Source: Vibrio proteolyticus NBRC 13287 (GTDB lineage: Bacteria > Pseudomonadota > Gammaproteobacteria > Enterobacterales > Vibrionaceae). From it: 64,000 bases of DNA. Under the pieces are notes generated by a model, which did not search any database, was not told where the DNA came from, and was given only the letters and a program-made list of their open reading frames with translations. How positions within the stretch are numbered: position 1 is the first letter of the stretch; each line of letters starts with the position of its first letter. Both the position numbers and the translations under genes were made by a program. The DNA is taken from the NCBI RefSeq assembly GCF_000467125.1, contig NZ_BATJ01000004.1, positions 124,001 to 188,000 of the forward strand. The letters run 5' to 3'. This document shows positions 11,955 through 22,998 of this stretch, one piece after another.

Positions 11955-14588
11955 ATGAACGAAAAATACGCTGCGCTCAAAAGTAACGTAAGTATGCTGG
12001 GCCATCTGCTTGGTAACACCATTCGCGACGCTGAAGGCGACGTTATTTTAGAGAAAGTAGAAACGATTCGTAAACTTTCCAAGTCTGCCCGCTCAGGCAG
12101 TCAGGAAGACCGAGAGCGCCTGATCGAAGAGATAAAAAGTCTGCCGAATGAGCAGCTAACACCGGTTGCACGCGCCTTTAACCAATTTCTGAATCTGACC
12201 AACATCGCCGAGCAATACCACACCATTTCACGTCATTGTGAAGAACACGTGTGTGAACCGGACGCCATCAATGCCCTGTTCAACAAACTGACCCAAAATG
12301 ACATCAGTAAGCTGGACACTGCGCAGGCCATTCGGGATTTGAACATCGAGCTGGTCCTGACCGCGCACCCAACCGAAATTACCCGTCGGACCATGATCAA
12401 TAAGCTGGTCAAGATTAACGAATGCCTCTCCAAGCTTGAGCTGAGCGACCTTGCTCCGAAAGAGCGGCATAAAACAGAGCGTCGCCTTGATCAATTGATT
12501 GCCCAAAGCTGGCACTCGGATGAGATCCGTAAACAGCGCCCAACCCCACTGGACGAAGCCAAATGGGGCTTTGCGGTGGTCGAAAACTCGCTGTGGGACG
12601 CCGTGCCGGACTTTTTGCGCGAGCTGGATGAACGCCTGAGCCACTACATCGGTGAAGGACTGCCGATTGATGCACGTCCGGTGCATTTCTCATCCTGGAT
12701 GGGCGGCGACCGTGACGGTAACCCGTTTGTCACCCACACCATTACCCGCGAAGTGCTGCTGCTGTCGCGCTGGAAAGCCGCCGATCTCTACCTGGCTGAC
12801 ATCAATGAGCTGATCAGCGAACTGTCGATGACCAAGAGCAACGACGCCGTACGCGCGCTGGCGGGTGACGACGAGCACGAGCCTTACCGTGCCATTTTGA
12901 AACAGCTGCGTAGCCTGCTGAACGAAACCAAAGAGATCCTCGACGCCAAAATCCATGGCCAAAAACTGGCGGTGAAAGCCCCGCTGCAAAAAGTGGATCA
13001 GCTGTGGGAACCACTTTACGCCTGTTACCAGTCTCTGCACGAATGCGGGATGGGCGTGATTGCCGATGGCTCACTACTGGACACGCTGCGCCGGGTGAAA
13101 GCGTTTGGCGTCCATCTGGTTCGCCTTGATATCCGCCAGGAAAGCACCCGTCATTCTGAGGTACTGTCAGAGCTGACCCGTTACCTTGGTATCGGCGACT
13201 ACGATCAATGGAGCGAGCAAGATAAAATTGCCTTCCTGACCAATGAATTGGCCTCGAAGCGCCCGTTGCTTCCACTCGACTGGCAGCCATCTGAACCGGT
13301 AAAGGAAGTGCTCGATACCTGTAAAATCATCGCCGTTCAGCCCCGAGAAGCCTTTGGCGCCTATGTAATTTCCATGGCGCGCACGGCGTCTGATGTTCTG
13401 GCCGTACACCTGCTGCTGCAAGAAGCTGGCTGCCCATACCGCATGGATGTCTGCCCACTGTTTGAGACGCTGGACGATCTGAACAACGCTGAAGCGGTGA
13501 TTCAACAGTTGATGGGCATCGATCTGTATCGCGGCTTTATTCAAAACCACCAAATGGTGATGATCGGTTACTCCGATTCAGCCAAAGACGCCGGTGTGAT
13601 GGCGGCAGGCTGGGCTCAGTACCACGCGATGGAATCCCTGGTCAAAGTGGCCGAGGCCGAAGGCGTGGAACTGACGCTGTTCCACGGCCGGGGAGGAACA
13701 GTCGGCCGTGGCGGCGCACCAGCGCATGCGGCCCTGCTGTCTCAGCCTCCGAAAAGCCTCAAAGGCGGCCTGCGCGTTACCGAGCAGGGCGAGATGATTC
13801 GCTTTAAACTGGGTCTGCCGGATGTCGCGGTCAACAGTTTTAATCTGTACGCGAGCGCCATACTGGAAGCCAACCTGCTGCCACCGCCAGAGCCAAAGCA
13901 AGAGTGGCGCGATCTGATGGAAGTGTTGTCGCAAGTCAGCTGTGAAGCCTATCGCGGTGTGGTACGTGGCGAAGCGGACTTTGTCCCCTACTTCCGCCAG
14001 GCGACTCCAGAACTGGAGTTGGGCAAACTGCCGCTGGGTTCACGCCCTGCGAAGCGCAACCCGAAGGGTGGAGTGGAAAGCCTGCGTGCGATTCCCTGGA
14101 TTTTCTCCTGGAGCCAGAACCGTCTGGTTCTGCCTGCGTGGCTCGGTGCCGGCGAAGCGATTCAGTATTCAATCGACCAGGGCCACCAGGCACTGCTGGA
14201 AGAAATGTGTCGTGAGTGGCCGTTCTTCTCAACCCGTTTAGGTATGCTGGAAATGGTCTACTCGAAGTGTAACGCCGAGATCTCCCGTTACTACGACCAA
14301 CGACTGGCCGATCCGGCGCTGCTGCCACTCGGAGACCGATTGCGCGCGCAATTGCAAAAAGACATCAAAGCCGTGCTCAATGTTGAGAACAACGAAAACC
14401 TGATGCAAAGCGATCCTTGGGGTCTGGAATCCATTCGTCTGAGAAATATCTACGTTGAGCCACTCAACATGCTCCAGGCAGAGCTGCTGTACCGGACAAG
14501 ACAGACAGAAACCGCGTCACCAGAGCTGGAAGATGCGCTGATGGTCACCATTGCCGGGATTGCCGCTGGTATGCGTAACACCGGTTAA
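11955..14588 (+). CDS. ppc: Phosphoenolpyruvate carboxylase
   Basis: This enzyme carboxylates phosphoenolpyruvate to oxaloacetate, refilling the TCA cycle. The 877-residue protein has the catalytic histidine motif LTAHPTEI, the lysine motif [10 protein letters not shown] and the glycine-rich loop [12 protein letters not shown], all as in the E. coli enzyme. The ATG at 11955, preceded by AGGAAG, gives the conserved N terminus [12 protein letters not shown]; the frame extends a little further upstream without support. It is monocistronic, with a terminator just after the stop. Confidence 0.96.
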   Translation: MNEKYAALKSNVSMLGHLLGNTIRDAEGDVILEKVETIRKLSKSARSGSQEDRERLIEEIKSLPNEQLTPVARAFNQFLNLTNIAEQYHTISRHCEEHVCEPDAINALFNKLTQNDISKLDTAQAIRDLNIELVLTAHPTEITRRTMINKLVKINECLSKLELSDLAPKERHKTERRLDQLIAQSWHSDEIRKQRPTPLDEAKWGFAVVENSLWDAVPDFLRELDERLSHYIGEGLPIDARPVHFSSWMGGDRDGNPFVTHTITREVLLLSRWKAADLYLADINELISELSMTKSNDAVRALAGDDEHEPYRAILKQLRSLLNETKEILDAKIHGQKLAVKAPLQKVDQLWEPLYACYQSLHECGMGVIADGSLLDTLRRVKAFGVHLVRLDIRQESTRHSEVLSELTRYLGIGDYDQWSEQDKIAFLTNELASKRPLLPLDWQPSEPVKEVLDTCKIIAVQPREAFGAYVISMARTASDVLAVHLLLQEAGCPYRMDVCPLFETLDDLNNAEAVIQQLMGIDLYRGFIQNHQMVMIGYSDSAKDAGVMAAGWAQYHAMESLVKVAEAEGVELTLFHGRGGTVGRGGAPAHAALLSQPPKSLKGGLRVTEQGEMIRFKLGLPDVAVNSFNLYASAILEANLLPPPEPKQEWRDLMEVLSQVSCEAYRGVVRGEADFVPYFRQATPELELGKLPLGSRPAKRNPKGGVESLRAIPWIFSWSQNRLVLPAWLGAGEAIQYSIDQGHQALLEEMCREWPFFSTRLGMLEMVYSKCNAEISRYYDQRLADPALLPLGDRLRAQLQKDIKAVLNVENNENLMQSDPWGLESIRLRNIYVEPLNMLQAELLYRTRQTETASPELEDALMVTIAGIAAGMRNTG

Positions 14589-14623
14589 ACTGGCGAATTC
14601 ATCCGCCACAAGTATAAATTCGA

Positions 14624-14649
14624 GGCCAACGTATCACGTTGGCCTTTTG
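14624..14649 (+). terminator. Intrinsic terminator of ppc
   Basis: A perfect 9-base stem (GGCCAACGT / ACGTTGGCC, 3-base loop) is followed by TTTTGTTT. Confidence 0.88.
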
Positions 14650-15027
14650 TTTATTCTGCTTACACACTCATTTATGAGAGCATAAAAATTCACAAAAAGG
14701 TCAATTAAGACCAACATTTAAGAATTTAAAACTACTTACAAATTAATATTGAGTGTTTTGTCAGTTTTTTGGGCAATTTTGTCCATCTATTCTACTTTAT
14801 GCTTATTATTTAGATATACTAGTTTCCCTCTGCGGGAACACAATCATACCCATATATCCGCAGTCTTCGATTTACATATCGATCTAGGTGATAAACGGCT
14901 TATAAGGTGACATGACCAACATTGATGTTGGCGTTGTTTGAGTGAACTGATGATGAAGTGCCTTTAGAAGCACAACGGTAACTCGAACAGTTGTTTTTTG
15001 AGTTTATTGACCATTTGGATTGAAGAC
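14650..15027 (+). promoter_or_regulatory. Long aphA control region and probable 5' leader
   Basis: About 380 gene-free, A+T-rich bases precede aphA. A -10-like TATACT (14815-14820) would give a leader of roughly 200 bases. The leader holds an inverted repeat CCAACAT/ATGTTGG (14916-14931). It also holds two short segments complementary to the conserved core of Vibrio Qrr small RNAs: CTAGGTGA (14884-14891) and AGGTGAC (14905-14911). The promoter is weakly supported; the -35 is not obvious. Confidence 0.5.
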
Positions 15028-15567
15028 ATGTCATTACCACACGTTATCCTTACTGTTCTGAGCACACGAGATGCCACCGGATACGATATCACTAAAGAGT
15101 TTTCCGCCAGCATCGGCTATTTCTGGAAAGCCAGCCACCAACAAGTATACCGCGAGCTGAACAAAATGGCTCAAAATGGTCTGGTGACCTGTATATTAGA
15201 GCCCCAGGAAGGCAAGCCAGATCGTAAGGTTTATTCTATTACAGATGCCGGCCGAAGTGCGCTGGGTGAATGGTTCGATCAACCGACCGCTCATCCGACC
15301 GTACGCGATGAATTTTCTGCCAAACTGATGGCCTGTTCTGTGCAAGCGGCTGACCCATTCCGAGCTCAACTGGCGGAATTGGTCGAAGAATCACGTAAAC
15401 TGGTTGCCCATTATCAGGAAATCGAAGCGGCTTACTACTCCACACCGTCTACCCTGGACAAGCATCAGCGTCTGGAACGCTTAACACTGCGTCGCAACCT
15501 GCTGGTGCGCAAAGCGTGGATCAGCTGGGCTGATGAAGTGCTGGCGGAGCTGGACGCGTTAAGCTGA
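15028..15567 (+). CDS. aphA: Quorum-sensing master regulator AphA, PadR family
   Basis: AphA is the low-cell-density quorum-sensing master regulator in vibrios; in V. cholerae it also activates the tcpPH virulence genes. The 179-residue protein has a PadR-type winged helix (about residues 1-90, beginning MSLPHVILTVLSTRD) and a helical C-terminal dimerisation part. The sequence agrees closely with AphA as I remember it, and the ppc-aphA-cysE context matches V. cholerae. The ATG at 15028 is chosen over an upstream TTG because it gives the conserved N terminus. Known regulation is repression by LuxR/HapR and activation by Qrr RNAs. Confidence 0.93.
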   Translation: MSLPHVILTVLSTRDATGYDITKEFSASIGYFWKASHQQVYRELNKMAQNGLVTCILEPQEGKPDRKVYSITDAGRSALGEWFDQPTAHPTVRDEFSAKLMACSVQAADPFRAQLAELVEESRKLVAHYQEIEAAYYSTPSTLDKHQRLERLTLRRNLLVRKAWISWADEVLAELDALS

Positions 15568-15584
15568 CATCCGGCTAACGGTTT

Positions 15585-15654
15585 AAGGGAAGGCTCGGCC
15601 TTCCCTTTTTGTTGTGGCTCAGCCACAACAAAAAGGCGCACTCAGTGGTGCGCC
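15585..15654. terminator. Nested terminators between aphA and cysE
   Basis: Three inverted repeats overlap here. AAGGGAAGG/CCTTCCCTT plus TTTTTG (15585-15611) suits aphA. GGCGCAC/GTGCGCC with U5 on the minus strand (15635-15654) suits cysE. Between them is a 29-base perfect palindrome (15606-15634). Confidence 0.85.
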
Positions 15655-15673
15655 TGGTTATCTTGTCTACGGC

Positions 15674-16495
15674 TTAAATCCCGTCGCCGCCAATAAAACT
15701 TTGCGAGCGACCATTGAACTGCTGGTCCATATCCAATGACGGTTTATCCGTTTTGGGCCTTCCAACAATCTTAGCGGGTACACCGGCGACTGTCGTATGT
15801 GGCGGCACTGGCTGGAGCACCACCGAACAAGAACCAATTTTCGCCCCTTCTCCGACCTCAATATTGCCAAGAATTTTCGCCCCAGCCCCAATCATCACCC
15901 CTTCACGGATCTTAGGATGTCGATCGCCACACTCTTTCCCCGTACCACCGAGCGTTACGTCCTGCAAAATGGACACATCATCTTCCACCACGGCCGTTTC
16001 ACCGATGACGATTCCTGTCGCGTGATCGAGCATGATCCCACGGCCGATGCGAGCTGCCGGATGGATGTCCACCTGACACGCCACCGAGATCTGATTCTGA
16101 AAATACGTCGCCAGTGCAATCCGGCCTTGCTTCCATAACCAGTTGGCCACCCGATAGCCCTGCAGAGCATGGTATCCCTTGAGATACAGCAATGGCATGG
16201 AATACATCGACACTGCCGGGTCACGGTTCACCGTTGCGCAGATATCACAAGCGGCCGCTTCGGTGATACACGAGTCGCTGTTAAACGCTTCTTCAACAAC
16301 CTCGCGTACCGCCATGGCAGGCATGGAGGCGGTATTCAGTTTGTTCGCCAGGATGTAACTCAATGCGGCGGCCAAACTCTCGTGCTTAATGATGGTGGCA
16401 TGGTAAAAGCTGGCCAGCATGGGCTCCTGCTCAGACTGCTCGCGCGCTTCCTGCACGATCGCTTTCCACACCCTCTGTTTTTCGCAATGTTTCAT
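15674..16495 (-). CDS. cysE: Serine O-acetyltransferase
   Basis: CysE makes O-acetylserine from serine and acetyl-CoA, committing serine to cysteine synthesis. The 273-residue protein has the N-terminal helical SAT domain and a C-terminal left-handed beta helix of hexapeptide repeats (from about residue 150), including DHATGIVIGETAVV and GTGKECGDRHPKI. The family is normally feedback-inhibited by cysteine. It lies downstream of gpsA on the same strand, in the secB-gpsA-cysE arrangement common in this group. Confidence 0.95.
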   Translation of the reverse strand: MKHCEKQRVWKAIVQEAREQSEQEPMLASFYHATIIKHESLAAALSYILANKLNTASMPAMAVREVVEEAFNSDSCITEAAACDICATVNRDPAVSMYSMPLLYLKGYHALQGYRVANWLWKQGRIALATYFQNQISVACQVDIHPAARIGRGIMLDHATGIVIGETAVVEDDVSILQDVTLGGTGKECGDRHPKIREGVMIGAGAKILGNIEVGEGAKIGSCSVVLQPVPPHTTVAGVPAKIVGRPKTDKPSLDMDQQFNGRSQSFIGGDGI

Positions 16496-16567
16496 ACTCG
16501 TTCCCGACCACCCAGCCTGCGTGACGATATGCCGTCATCGTCCCCACAGCGGGCGTTTTACGTGTGT

Positions 16568-17605
16568 CTATTTCCCTTCCGCTTTTTTATCGCGCGCCAG
16601 CAAATCCTGTGCGGCTAAGCGGGCATCTTTACCTTGATACAATACTTGATAAATCTGGTCAACTATCGGCATCTCAACACCCATCCGGCTGGCCAACAAC
16701 CAGACTTCTTTGGTATTGCGGTAACCTTCGACTACCTGGCCAATCTCTTGTTGCGCCGTATCGACGTCTTTTCCCTGCCCTAGCGCGAGGCCAAAGCGGC
16801 GGTTCCGCGATTGGTTGTCTGTACAAGTCAGCACCAGATCACCCAATCCTGCCATGCCCATGAAGGTTTCAGGTTTGGCCCCCAGTGCCGCGCCCAGGCG
16901 TGACATTTCCGCCAAACCTCGGGTGATCAGTGCCGTACGGGCATTCGCCCCAAAACCAATCCCATCGGACATGCCTGCGCCAATCGCAATGACGTTTTTC
17001 ACTGCTCCGCCCAGCTGCATGCCGATAAAATCATCGTTGGCATACACACGGAAGGTCTTACTGCAGTGGATTTTTTCTTGCAGGTCACGCACAAACTCGG
17101 TATCCGGTGATGCTACCGAAATGGCCGTGGGTAATCCCATCGCCAGCTCTTTAGCAAACGTCGGACCGGACAATACTGCTAGCGAATAACCTTCACCCAG
17201 TACATCGTGCACCACTTCTTTCAGCAGACGCCCCGTTTCCGGCTCCAGCCCTTTGGTTGCCCAGCACAAGCGTGTGTCTGAGCGCAAATGCGGCTTGATG
17301 TTACCCAGTACAATCCCAAACACATGACTGGGCACCACGATCAGCAGATCACGACTGGCCTGCACCGCGTTACGCAGATCCGCTTCGATTATCAGTGACG
17401 GTGGGAAGGCCACATCAGGCAGAAAGGCATGGTTAGCGCGCTCAGCTTCCAGACGCGCCATATGCTCGGGATCATGCCCCCACAACACCACATTGGCACC
17501 ATTTCTGGCCAGAGAAATGGCCAGGGAGGTACCATAGGAGCCCGCTCCCAGCACGGTCATGGCGATCTCTTTTCCGTACACATTATTCGCTTGTGACTCT
17601 GTCAT
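16568..17605 (-). CDS. gpsA: Glycerol-3-phosphate dehydrogenase [NAD(P)+]
   Basis: GpsA reduces dihydroxyacetone phosphate to sn-glycerol 3-phosphate for phospholipid synthesis. The Rossmann motif [10 protein letters not shown] lies near the N terminus, and the catalytic segment [13 protein letters not shown] is clear. The likely start is the ATG at 17605 (345 residues); a GTG four codons upstream is an alternative. It precedes cysE on the minus strand. A hairpin lies between it and secB, so transcription from secB may be only partial. Confidence 0.94.
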   Translation of the reverse strand: MTESQANNVYGKEIAMTVLGAGSYGTSLAISLARNGANVVLWGHDPEHMARLEAERANHAFLPDVAFPPSLIIEADLRNAVQASRDLLIVVPSHVFGIVLGNIKPHLRSDTRLCWATKGLEPETGRLLKEVVHDVLGEGYSLAVLSGPTFAKELAMGLPTAISVASPDTEFVRDLQEKIHCSKTFRVYANDDFIGMQLGGAVKNVIAIGAGMSDGIGFGANARTALITRGLAEMSRLGAALGAKPETFMGMAGLGDLVLTCTDNQSRNRRFGLALGQGKDVDTAQQEIGQVVEGYRNTKEVWLLASRMGVEMPIVDQIYQVLYQGKDARLAAQDLLARDKKAEGK

Positions 17606-17642
17606 CGATTTATCCACTCAAGTCTTTATTGAATAATAAACA

Positions 17643-17688
17643 AAAAATGCACAACGCATCGCTTTAAACCGATACTTTGTGCATTTTA
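17643..17688 (-). terminator. Possible terminator or attenuator after secB
   Basis: AAAATGCACA (17644-17653) pairs with TGTGCATTTT (17678-17687), and the minus-strand transcript then carries U residues. It lies between secB and gpsA. The loop is long, so it may only attenuate. Confidence 0.5.
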
Positions 17689-17740
17689 ATCTGCTTACTG
17701 CGGCGCCAAGCTAGCTTAACTCAGCGTCTGTATCGCGTGA

Positions 17741-18208
17741 TTAGGCTTCCGCCTGACCTTCTTGCTGCGCTTGCTGCTGCAGGTAGTTCATGAACAGCGC
17801 ATCGAAGTTGACTGGCGCCAGGTTCAGTTGCGGGAATGTGCCTTTTACGACCAGACTGGAGATAGTCTCACGTGCGTATGGGAACAGGATGTTTGGACAA
17901 AACGCGCCTAAGCAGTGCGCCAGTTGACCGGCTTCCATTTTTTCCGCTGTGAAGATACCACCTTGCTGAACTTCACACAGAAACGCCGTTTCTTCTTCGT
18001 TTTTCACTGTTACCGTCAAGCGAAGCACAACTTCGTACACACCTTCGCCCAACTCACGGCTTTGTGTGTCGAGATCCAGTTTCACATCCGGGTTCCACTC
18101 TTTCTGGAACATGATTGGTGAATTCGGCGCTTCAAACGACACATCTTTCAGGAAAATACGTTGAATTGCGAAGTTCTGTGCGTCTTGTTGTGGTGCTGCT
18201 TCAGCCAT
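17741..18208 (-). CDS. secB: Protein-export chaperone SecB
   Basis: SecB is a cytoplasmic tetrameric chaperone that keeps precursor proteins unfolded and hands them to SecA. The 155-residue acidic protein matches the family along its length, with the core [15 protein letters not shown] near the N terminus and the conserved [17 protein letters not shown] stretch. It follows a rhodanese-domain gene in the same orientation, an arrangement also seen in E. coli (yibN-secB). Confidence 0.95.
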   Translation of the reverse strand: MAEAAPQQDAQNFAIQRIFLKDVSFEAPNSPIMFQKEWNPDVKLDLDTQSRELGEGVYEVVLRLTVTVKNEEETAFLCEVQQGGIFTAEKMEAGQLAHCLGAFCPNILFPYARETISSLVVKGTFPQLNLAPVNFDALFMNYLQQQAQQEGQAEA

Positions 18209-18387
18209 GGTTTTAATCCTTAAAAATTCTGTAATATCGAGTCTGGAATCAGACTAACGGAGAGACGTTACCATGACCAGATGAAGCAACCATTACGTGG
18301 AAAGCATCACATCTCTGGCAGGCAAACGCTGCCTTTTTAGACAGCGTCTCTCATATCAATGCATGCAAGGCGGGAGCCGAGCCGGAA

Positions 18388-18822
18388 TTACTTTTTGCCA
18401 CGAACCAACGGCAGGTTCGCTTCATTCCATGCAATCAGACCGTTCTTAAGCAGATTGACGTGTTCAAAGCCCGCTTTGGCCAGCAAGTTTGCACTTTCTT
18501 GCGCAGTTTGGCCGGTTTTGCATACCACAATGATTGGGTCAGATTTATGATTTTCAAGGCTACCTAAGTTACCCGCTTTGATGTCCGACGGCAAAATGTG
18601 AAGCGCATCGGTAATATGACCTTTTTTGAACTCGTCCTTAGTACGGATATCCACCACCACACCATTGTGGCGATTCATTAGTTCCGTAACCTGTGAGGCC
18701 GAGACCTCTTTATAAGCGGCACTCACTGACTTCATAATATTCATGATAAGGGCAATCACTAAGCCCGCCCATGCCAGCGAAAGAATCATATTTTGTTGAA
18801 AAAACTCGAAGTACTCTTGCAT
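18388..18822 (-). CDS. Membrane-anchored rhodanese-domain protein (YibN-like)
   Basis: This 144-residue protein has one N-terminal membrane segment (about residues 12-29) and a single rhodanese domain. The active-site loop is CKTGQTA, with the catalytic-type cysteine present, so sulfur transfer is possible, though the physiological substrate of this group is not established. Its place directly upstream of secB matches E. coli YibN. The ATG at 18822 is the only reasonable start. Confidence 0.85.
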   Translation of the reverse strand: MQEYFEFFQQNMILSLAWAGLVIALIMNIMKSVSAAYKEVSASQVTELMNRHNGVVVDIRTKDEFKKGHITDALHILPSDIKAGNLGSLENHKSDPIIVVCKTGQTAQESANLLAKAGFEHVNLLKNGLIAWNEANLPLVRGKK

Positions 18823-19053
18823 ATTCTGTGCTCTTGCATGTAAAGGGCTGACATGTTCAGCCCACGTTGAATTCAGTCACGAAGTATAACGAGGATAGCC
18901 CGCCGAGGCGAGAGCTAAGGTACCGGAATCCGAGATAGGTTAATTATACTCATCTGTGTAACTACGGACTCTGAGTACTAAACATACGACACTCATCATC
19001 CACTGTTTATAGCTTAGAATCACAGCATTGAGGTACCAATCTCTTTTACGCGT

Positions 19054-20025
19054 TTACGCGCGCGGGAAAGGAAACGCGGTGACCTGATCAATATGGTCAC
19101 AGTTAAGAGCCAGCATAATCAAGCGATCGATCCCCAATGCCACACCCGCACATGGCGGTAAGCCGGCTTCCAGTGCCGCGATCAGATGGTGGTCAATCGG
19201 CTGAGGCAACAGTCCCAACTCGATACGCTTGGCGTTATCCTGTTCAAAGCGGCGCAATTGCTCCTGAGGGTTATCCAGCTCATGGAAGCCATTCGCCAGC
19301 TCAATCCCTTTGAAATAGACTTCAAACCGCTCCGCGACGCGGCGATCTGCCGGGCTGACTCTGGCCAGCGCGGCCTGCGAGGCAGGAAAGTCGTACACAA
19401 ACACCGGTGCCTGCTGGCCTATTTTTGGCTCAATCCCGATACTGAACAGCAGTTGCAACAGAGTATCCCGATCCTGCTCTGGCTCAGCGATATCATTTAA
19501 CCCCAGCGTGGTCGCTACGGCTTTGAGATCCGCCATGCTGCCTTCCAGCGGACACACCTTGAGCACCTGCAAAAACGCCTGCTGATAGGTCATGCGCTGG
19601 GCAGCGTGGCACTTTATCGTCAATTGCAGCAGTTGATCCATTTCGTCCATCAACTGATGATGATCTAAGCCCACCCGGTACCACTCCAGCATGGTAAATT
19701 CCGGATTGTGGTAACGACCACTTTCCTCGTTACGAAACGCTTTCGCAATCTGGTAAATACAACCACTGCCAGCCGCCAGCAGACGCTTCATGTGAAATTC
19801 AGGGCTGGTCATAAAATACAGCTTGCGGCCATTCGCATACCCCGGGCCAACAAACTCAGTCTGAAATGTATGCAGATGAATGTCTGTCACCGTGGCGTGA
19901 CTCATGGCCGGGGTGTCCACTTCCAGCACGTCGCGCTGCTGAAAAAATTGGCGGATGTCTCTAAGCAAATGCGCACGTTGTTTTAACTGCTCAACAGTGG
20001 CGGTCGGTTGCCAATTGGGTTGCAT
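19054..20025 (-). CDS. epmA: EF-P--(R)-beta-lysine ligase EpmA
   Basis: EpmA (also GenX, PoxA, YjeA) is a truncated class II lysyl-tRNA synthetase homologue that attaches (R)-beta-lysine to elongation factor P, which helps ribosomes pass polyproline. The 323-residue protein is only the catalytic domain, without the anticodon-binding domain. It shows motif 2 ([20 protein letters not shown]) and motif 3 ([12 protein letters not shown]). It is divergent from frdA, as in E. coli. Confidence 0.95.
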   Translation of the reverse strand: MQPNWQPTATVEQLKQRAHLLRDIRQFFQQRDVLEVDTPAMSHATVTDIHLHTFQTEFVGPGYANGRKLYFMTSPEFHMKRLLAAGSGCIYQIAKAFRNEESGRYHNPEFTMLEWYRVGLDHHQLMDEMDQLLQLTIKCHAAQRMTYQQAFLQVLKVCPLEGSMADLKAVATTLGLNDIAEPEQDRDTLLQLLFSIGIEPKIGQQAPVFVYDFPASQAALARVSPADRRVAERFEVYFKGIELANGFHELDNPQEQLRRFEQDNAKRIELGLLPQPIDHHLIAALEAGLPPCAGVALGIDRLIMLALNCDHIDQVTAFPFPRA

Positions 20026-20417
20026 TTTACTGTGTCCTCAATAATGCATCGCTGGCGGGCAAATTAGCAGTTTTGTCCGCCAATGCAAGTGGCTTTTTCT
20101 CTACCATGAGGCAACCATTTTACGTACTACAAACAAATATCAATACGATTTCCCTGCCACTTATTGACATCGATTTTCACTGGCAACAAATGATTAACAC
20201 TAGGAATAACGGTAACTTACGAACAGATACCTCCCTGCCGTGATAGCTATCACATAACCTGTAAATTTTATGCCCTTGTATGCATTTCCGGAGGAAAAAC
20301 CTAAATACATCAATTTTTCTGACACCATCCTCTCCTACACTAACCCTACCACTTTTGGGGAAATCCCCACTCACAATAACAAGCGGATTTTCCGCATTCA
20401 TACACTGGAGGATAACT
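20026..20417 (+). promoter_or_regulatory. frdA upstream region with a CRP-like site
   Basis: This 390-base gap contains a near-perfect CRP palindrome, CGTGATAGCTATCACA (20239-20254), about 165 bases before frdA. I expected an FNR site because frd is anaerobic in relatives, but found only a poor half match. GGAGGATAACT immediately before 20418 is the frdA ribosome site. Confidence 0.55.
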
Positions 20418-22238
20418 GTGCAAACTATCACCACAGATATCGCAGTCATCGGCGCAGGCGGCGCCGGTCTTCGTACTGCTATTGCAGCGGCTGAAGCAAA
20501 CCCGGACTTAGAGATCGCATTGATTTCTAAAGTTTACCCTATGCGTTCCCATACGGTCGCTGCCGAGGGTGGCTCCGCAGCAGTTATCAAGGATGAAGAC
20601 AGCCTGGACAACCACTTCAACGATACCGTTGGCGGTGGCGACTGGCTGTGTGAACAGGATGTTGTTGAATACTTTGTCGAAAACGCGACCCGCGAAATGA
20701 TCCAAATGGAACAGTGGGGTTGCCCGTGGAGCCGCAAAGAAAACGGTGAAGTCAACGTGCGCCGTTTTGGCGGCATGAAAGTTGAACGCACCTGGTTCGC
20801 GGCCGACAAAACCGGTTTCCACATGCTGCACACCCTATTCCAGACATCCATGAAGTACAGCAACATCAAACGTTTTGACGAATACTTTGTGGTGGATCTG
20901 CTTGTTGATGAGGGCGAAGTTCAGGGTCTGATCGCCATCCATATGGCGGAAGGCGAACTGGTGACCATCAAAGCCAAATCCGTGGTCCTGGCGACCGGCG
21001 GCGCGGGCCGCGTTTACCACTGTAACACCAACGGTGGCATCGTGACTGGGGACGGCATGGCGATGGCGTACCGTCATGGCGTACCACTGCGTGACATGGA
21101 ATTTGTCCAGTACCACCCCACCGGTCTGCCAGGTACCGGGATCCTGATGACCGAAGGTTGCCGGGGTGAAGGTGGTATCATCGTCAATAAGAACGGCTAC
21201 CGCTATCTCCAAGATTACGGCATGGGCCCGGAGACCCCGGTTGGTCAGCCGAAAAACAAATACATGGAGCTGGGGCCACGCGACAAAGTCTCTCAGGCGT
21301 TCTGGCATGAACAGCAAAAAGGCAACACCATCAAACACCCGCTGGGGGATGTCGTCCACCTCGACTTACGCCACCTCGGTGAAGAGTACTTACAAGAGCG
21401 TCTGCCGTTCATCTGTGAGCTGGCCAAAGCGTACGTCAACGTCGACCCCGCCAAAGAACCAATCCCGATTCGCCCGACCGTGCACTACACCATGGGGGGC
21501 ATTGAAACCGACAAAGAGTGTGAAACACGTATCAAAGGTCTGTTTGCCGTGGGTGAATGTGCCTCTGTCGGCCTGCATGGTGCCAACCGTCTGGGTTCGA
21601 ACTCTCTGGCCGAGTTTGTCGTCTTTGGTCGCGTGGCGGGTGAAAATGCCGTCAAACGCGCCGCGCAGTTTAACGGCTGGAATGACGACGCTATCCACGC
21701 TCAGGTCAAAGCGGTGGAAGAACGCATTCAGGCACTGATGAATCAGGAAGGTGACGAAAACTGGGCGGATATCCGCACTGAAATGGGTCACACCATGGAA
21801 GCGGGTTGCGGCATCTATCGTCAGGAAGATCTGATGCAGGCAACGATTGAGAAACTGGCCGAGCTGAAAGAGCGTTACAAGCACATCAGCATCAAAGACA
21901 AAGGAAAAGTGTTTAACACCGACCTGCTGTACGCGATAGAAGTCGGTTATGGCCTCGAAGTCGCCGAAGCCATGGTCCACTCAGCGATTTTGCGTACCGA
22001 GTCACGCGGCGCTCACCAGCGCCTCGATGAAGGCTGCACTGAACGTGACGATGACCAATTCCTCAAACACTCGCTGGCATTTTTCAATGATGGCACAGCG
22101 CCAAGCATTGATTACAGCAAGGTAACCATCACGAAATCTCAGCCTAAAGCCCGTTTGTACGGCGAAGCGGCAGAGAAAGCTGCGGCCGAGGAAGCCGCTA
22201 AGCAGGCTCAAGCAACGAACTCAGAGGAGCAGGCCTAA
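20418..22238 (+). CDS. frdA: Fumarate reductase flavoprotein subunit
   Basis: FrdA carries covalent FAD and the fumarate site of menaquinol:fumarate reductase, the terminal enzyme of anaerobic fumarate respiration. The 606-residue protein has the dinucleotide motif [11 protein letters not shown], the FAD-histidine context [13 protein letters not shown], and the substrate-site segments [11 protein letters not shown] and [10 protein letters not shown]. The GTG at 20418 has an excellent ribosome site (GGAGG) and gives the usual N terminus; the open frame upstream of it is not supported. Its stop overlaps the frdB start (TAATG). Confidence 0.95.
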   Translation: MQTITTDIAVIGAGGAGLRTAIAAAEANPDLEIALISKVYPMRSHTVAAEGGSAAVIKDEDSLDNHFNDTVGGGDWLCEQDVVEYFVENATREMIQMEQWGCPWSRKENGEVNVRRFGGMKVERTWFAADKTGFHMLHTLFQTSMKYSNIKRFDEYFVVDLLVDEGEVQGLIAIHMAEGELVTIKAKSVVLATGGAGRVYHCNTNGGIVTGDGMAMAYRHGVPLRDMEFVQYHPTGLPGTGILMTEGCRGEGGIIVNKNGYRYLQDYGMGPETPVGQPKNKYMELGPRDKVSQAFWHEQQKGNTIKHPLGDVVHLDLRHLGEEYLQERLPFICELAKAYVNVDPAKEPIPIRPTVHYTMGGIETDKECETRIKGLFAVGECASVGLHGANRLGSNSLAEFVVFGRVAGENAVKRAAQFNGWNDDAIHAQVKAVEERIQALMNQEGDENWADIRTEMGHTMEAGCGIYRQEDLMQATIEKLAELKERYKHISIKDKGKVFNTDLLYAIEVGYGLEVAEAMVHSAILRTESRGAHQRLDEGCTERDDDQFLKHSLAFFNDGTAPSIDYSKVTITKSQPKARLYGEAAEKAAAEEAAKQAQATNSEEQA

Positions 22239-22996
22239 TGTCCGCAAACAGAATTCAGAAAGTCGACATTCTGCGCTACGACCCGGAAAAAGACGCAGAG
22301 CCGCATCTGCAAAGCTTTGAAGTACCGTTTGATGAAACCATGTCGGTCCTCGACGCAATTGGCTATATCAAAGATCATCTCGACAAAGATCTCTCCTATC
22401 GCTGGTCTTGCCGGATGGCCATCTGCGGCTCTTGCGGCATCATGGTCAACGGCGTGCCTAAACTGGCGTGTAAGAGCTTTCTGCGTGACTACCCGAACGG
22501 GGTCAAAATTGAGCCGCTGGCCAACTTCCCGATTGAAAAAGATCTGATCGTCGACATGACCCCGTTCATCGAACGCCTGGAAGCGATCAAACCTTACATC
22601 ATCGGTAACGATCGCAAACCGGAAGACGGGACCAACCTGCAAACTCCAGAGCAGATGGCTAAATACAAACAGTTCGCGGGTTGTATCAACTGTGGTCTGT
22701 GCTATGCAGCATGTCCTCAGTTCGGTCTCAATCCGGAATTTATCGGCCCGGCGGCCTTGACTCTGGCTCATCGTTACAACCTCGACAGCCGTGATAATGG
22801 CCAGGCGGAACGAATGAAGCTGATCAATGGAGAAAACGGGGCCTGGGGCTGTACGTTTGTCGGTTACTGCTCTGAGGTGTGCCCTAAACATGTCGACCCG
22901 GCCGCGGCGGTTAACCAAGGCAAAGTGGCCTCGTCCATGGACTTTGTGATCGCGATGCTCAAACCAGACGGCACACCCGCCAAAGAGGAGGCATAA
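22238..22996 (+). CDS. frdB: Fumarate reductase iron-sulfur subunit
   Basis: FrdB passes electrons from menaquinol to FrdA through three clusters. The N-terminal 2Fe-2S domain shows [15 protein letters not shown] and a later Cys. The C-terminal part has [12 protein letters not shown] and [17 protein letters not shown] for the 4Fe-4S and 3Fe-4S clusters. Length (252) and all ligand cysteines are as expected. It is translationally linked to frdA by a one-base overlap and is followed within two bases by frdC. Confidence 0.96.
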   Translation: MSANRIQKVDILRYDPEKDAEPHLQSFEVPFDETMSVLDAIGYIKDHLDKDLSYRWSCRMAICGSCGIMVNGVPKLACKSFLRDYPNGVKIEPLANFPIEKDLIVDMTPFIERLEAIKPYIIGNDRKPEDGTNLQTPEQMAKYKQFAGCINCGLCYAACPQFGLNPEFIGPAALTLAHRYNLDSRDNGQAERMKLINGENGAWGCTFVGYCSEVCPKHVDPAAAVNQGKVASSMDFVIAMLKPDGTPAKEEA

Positions 22997-22998
22997 GG

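Noticed and set aside
20164..20178. TTGACATCGATTTTC before frdA as an FNR box
   Set aside because: Only the first half resembles TTGAT; the second half fails, so it is not a convincing FNR site.
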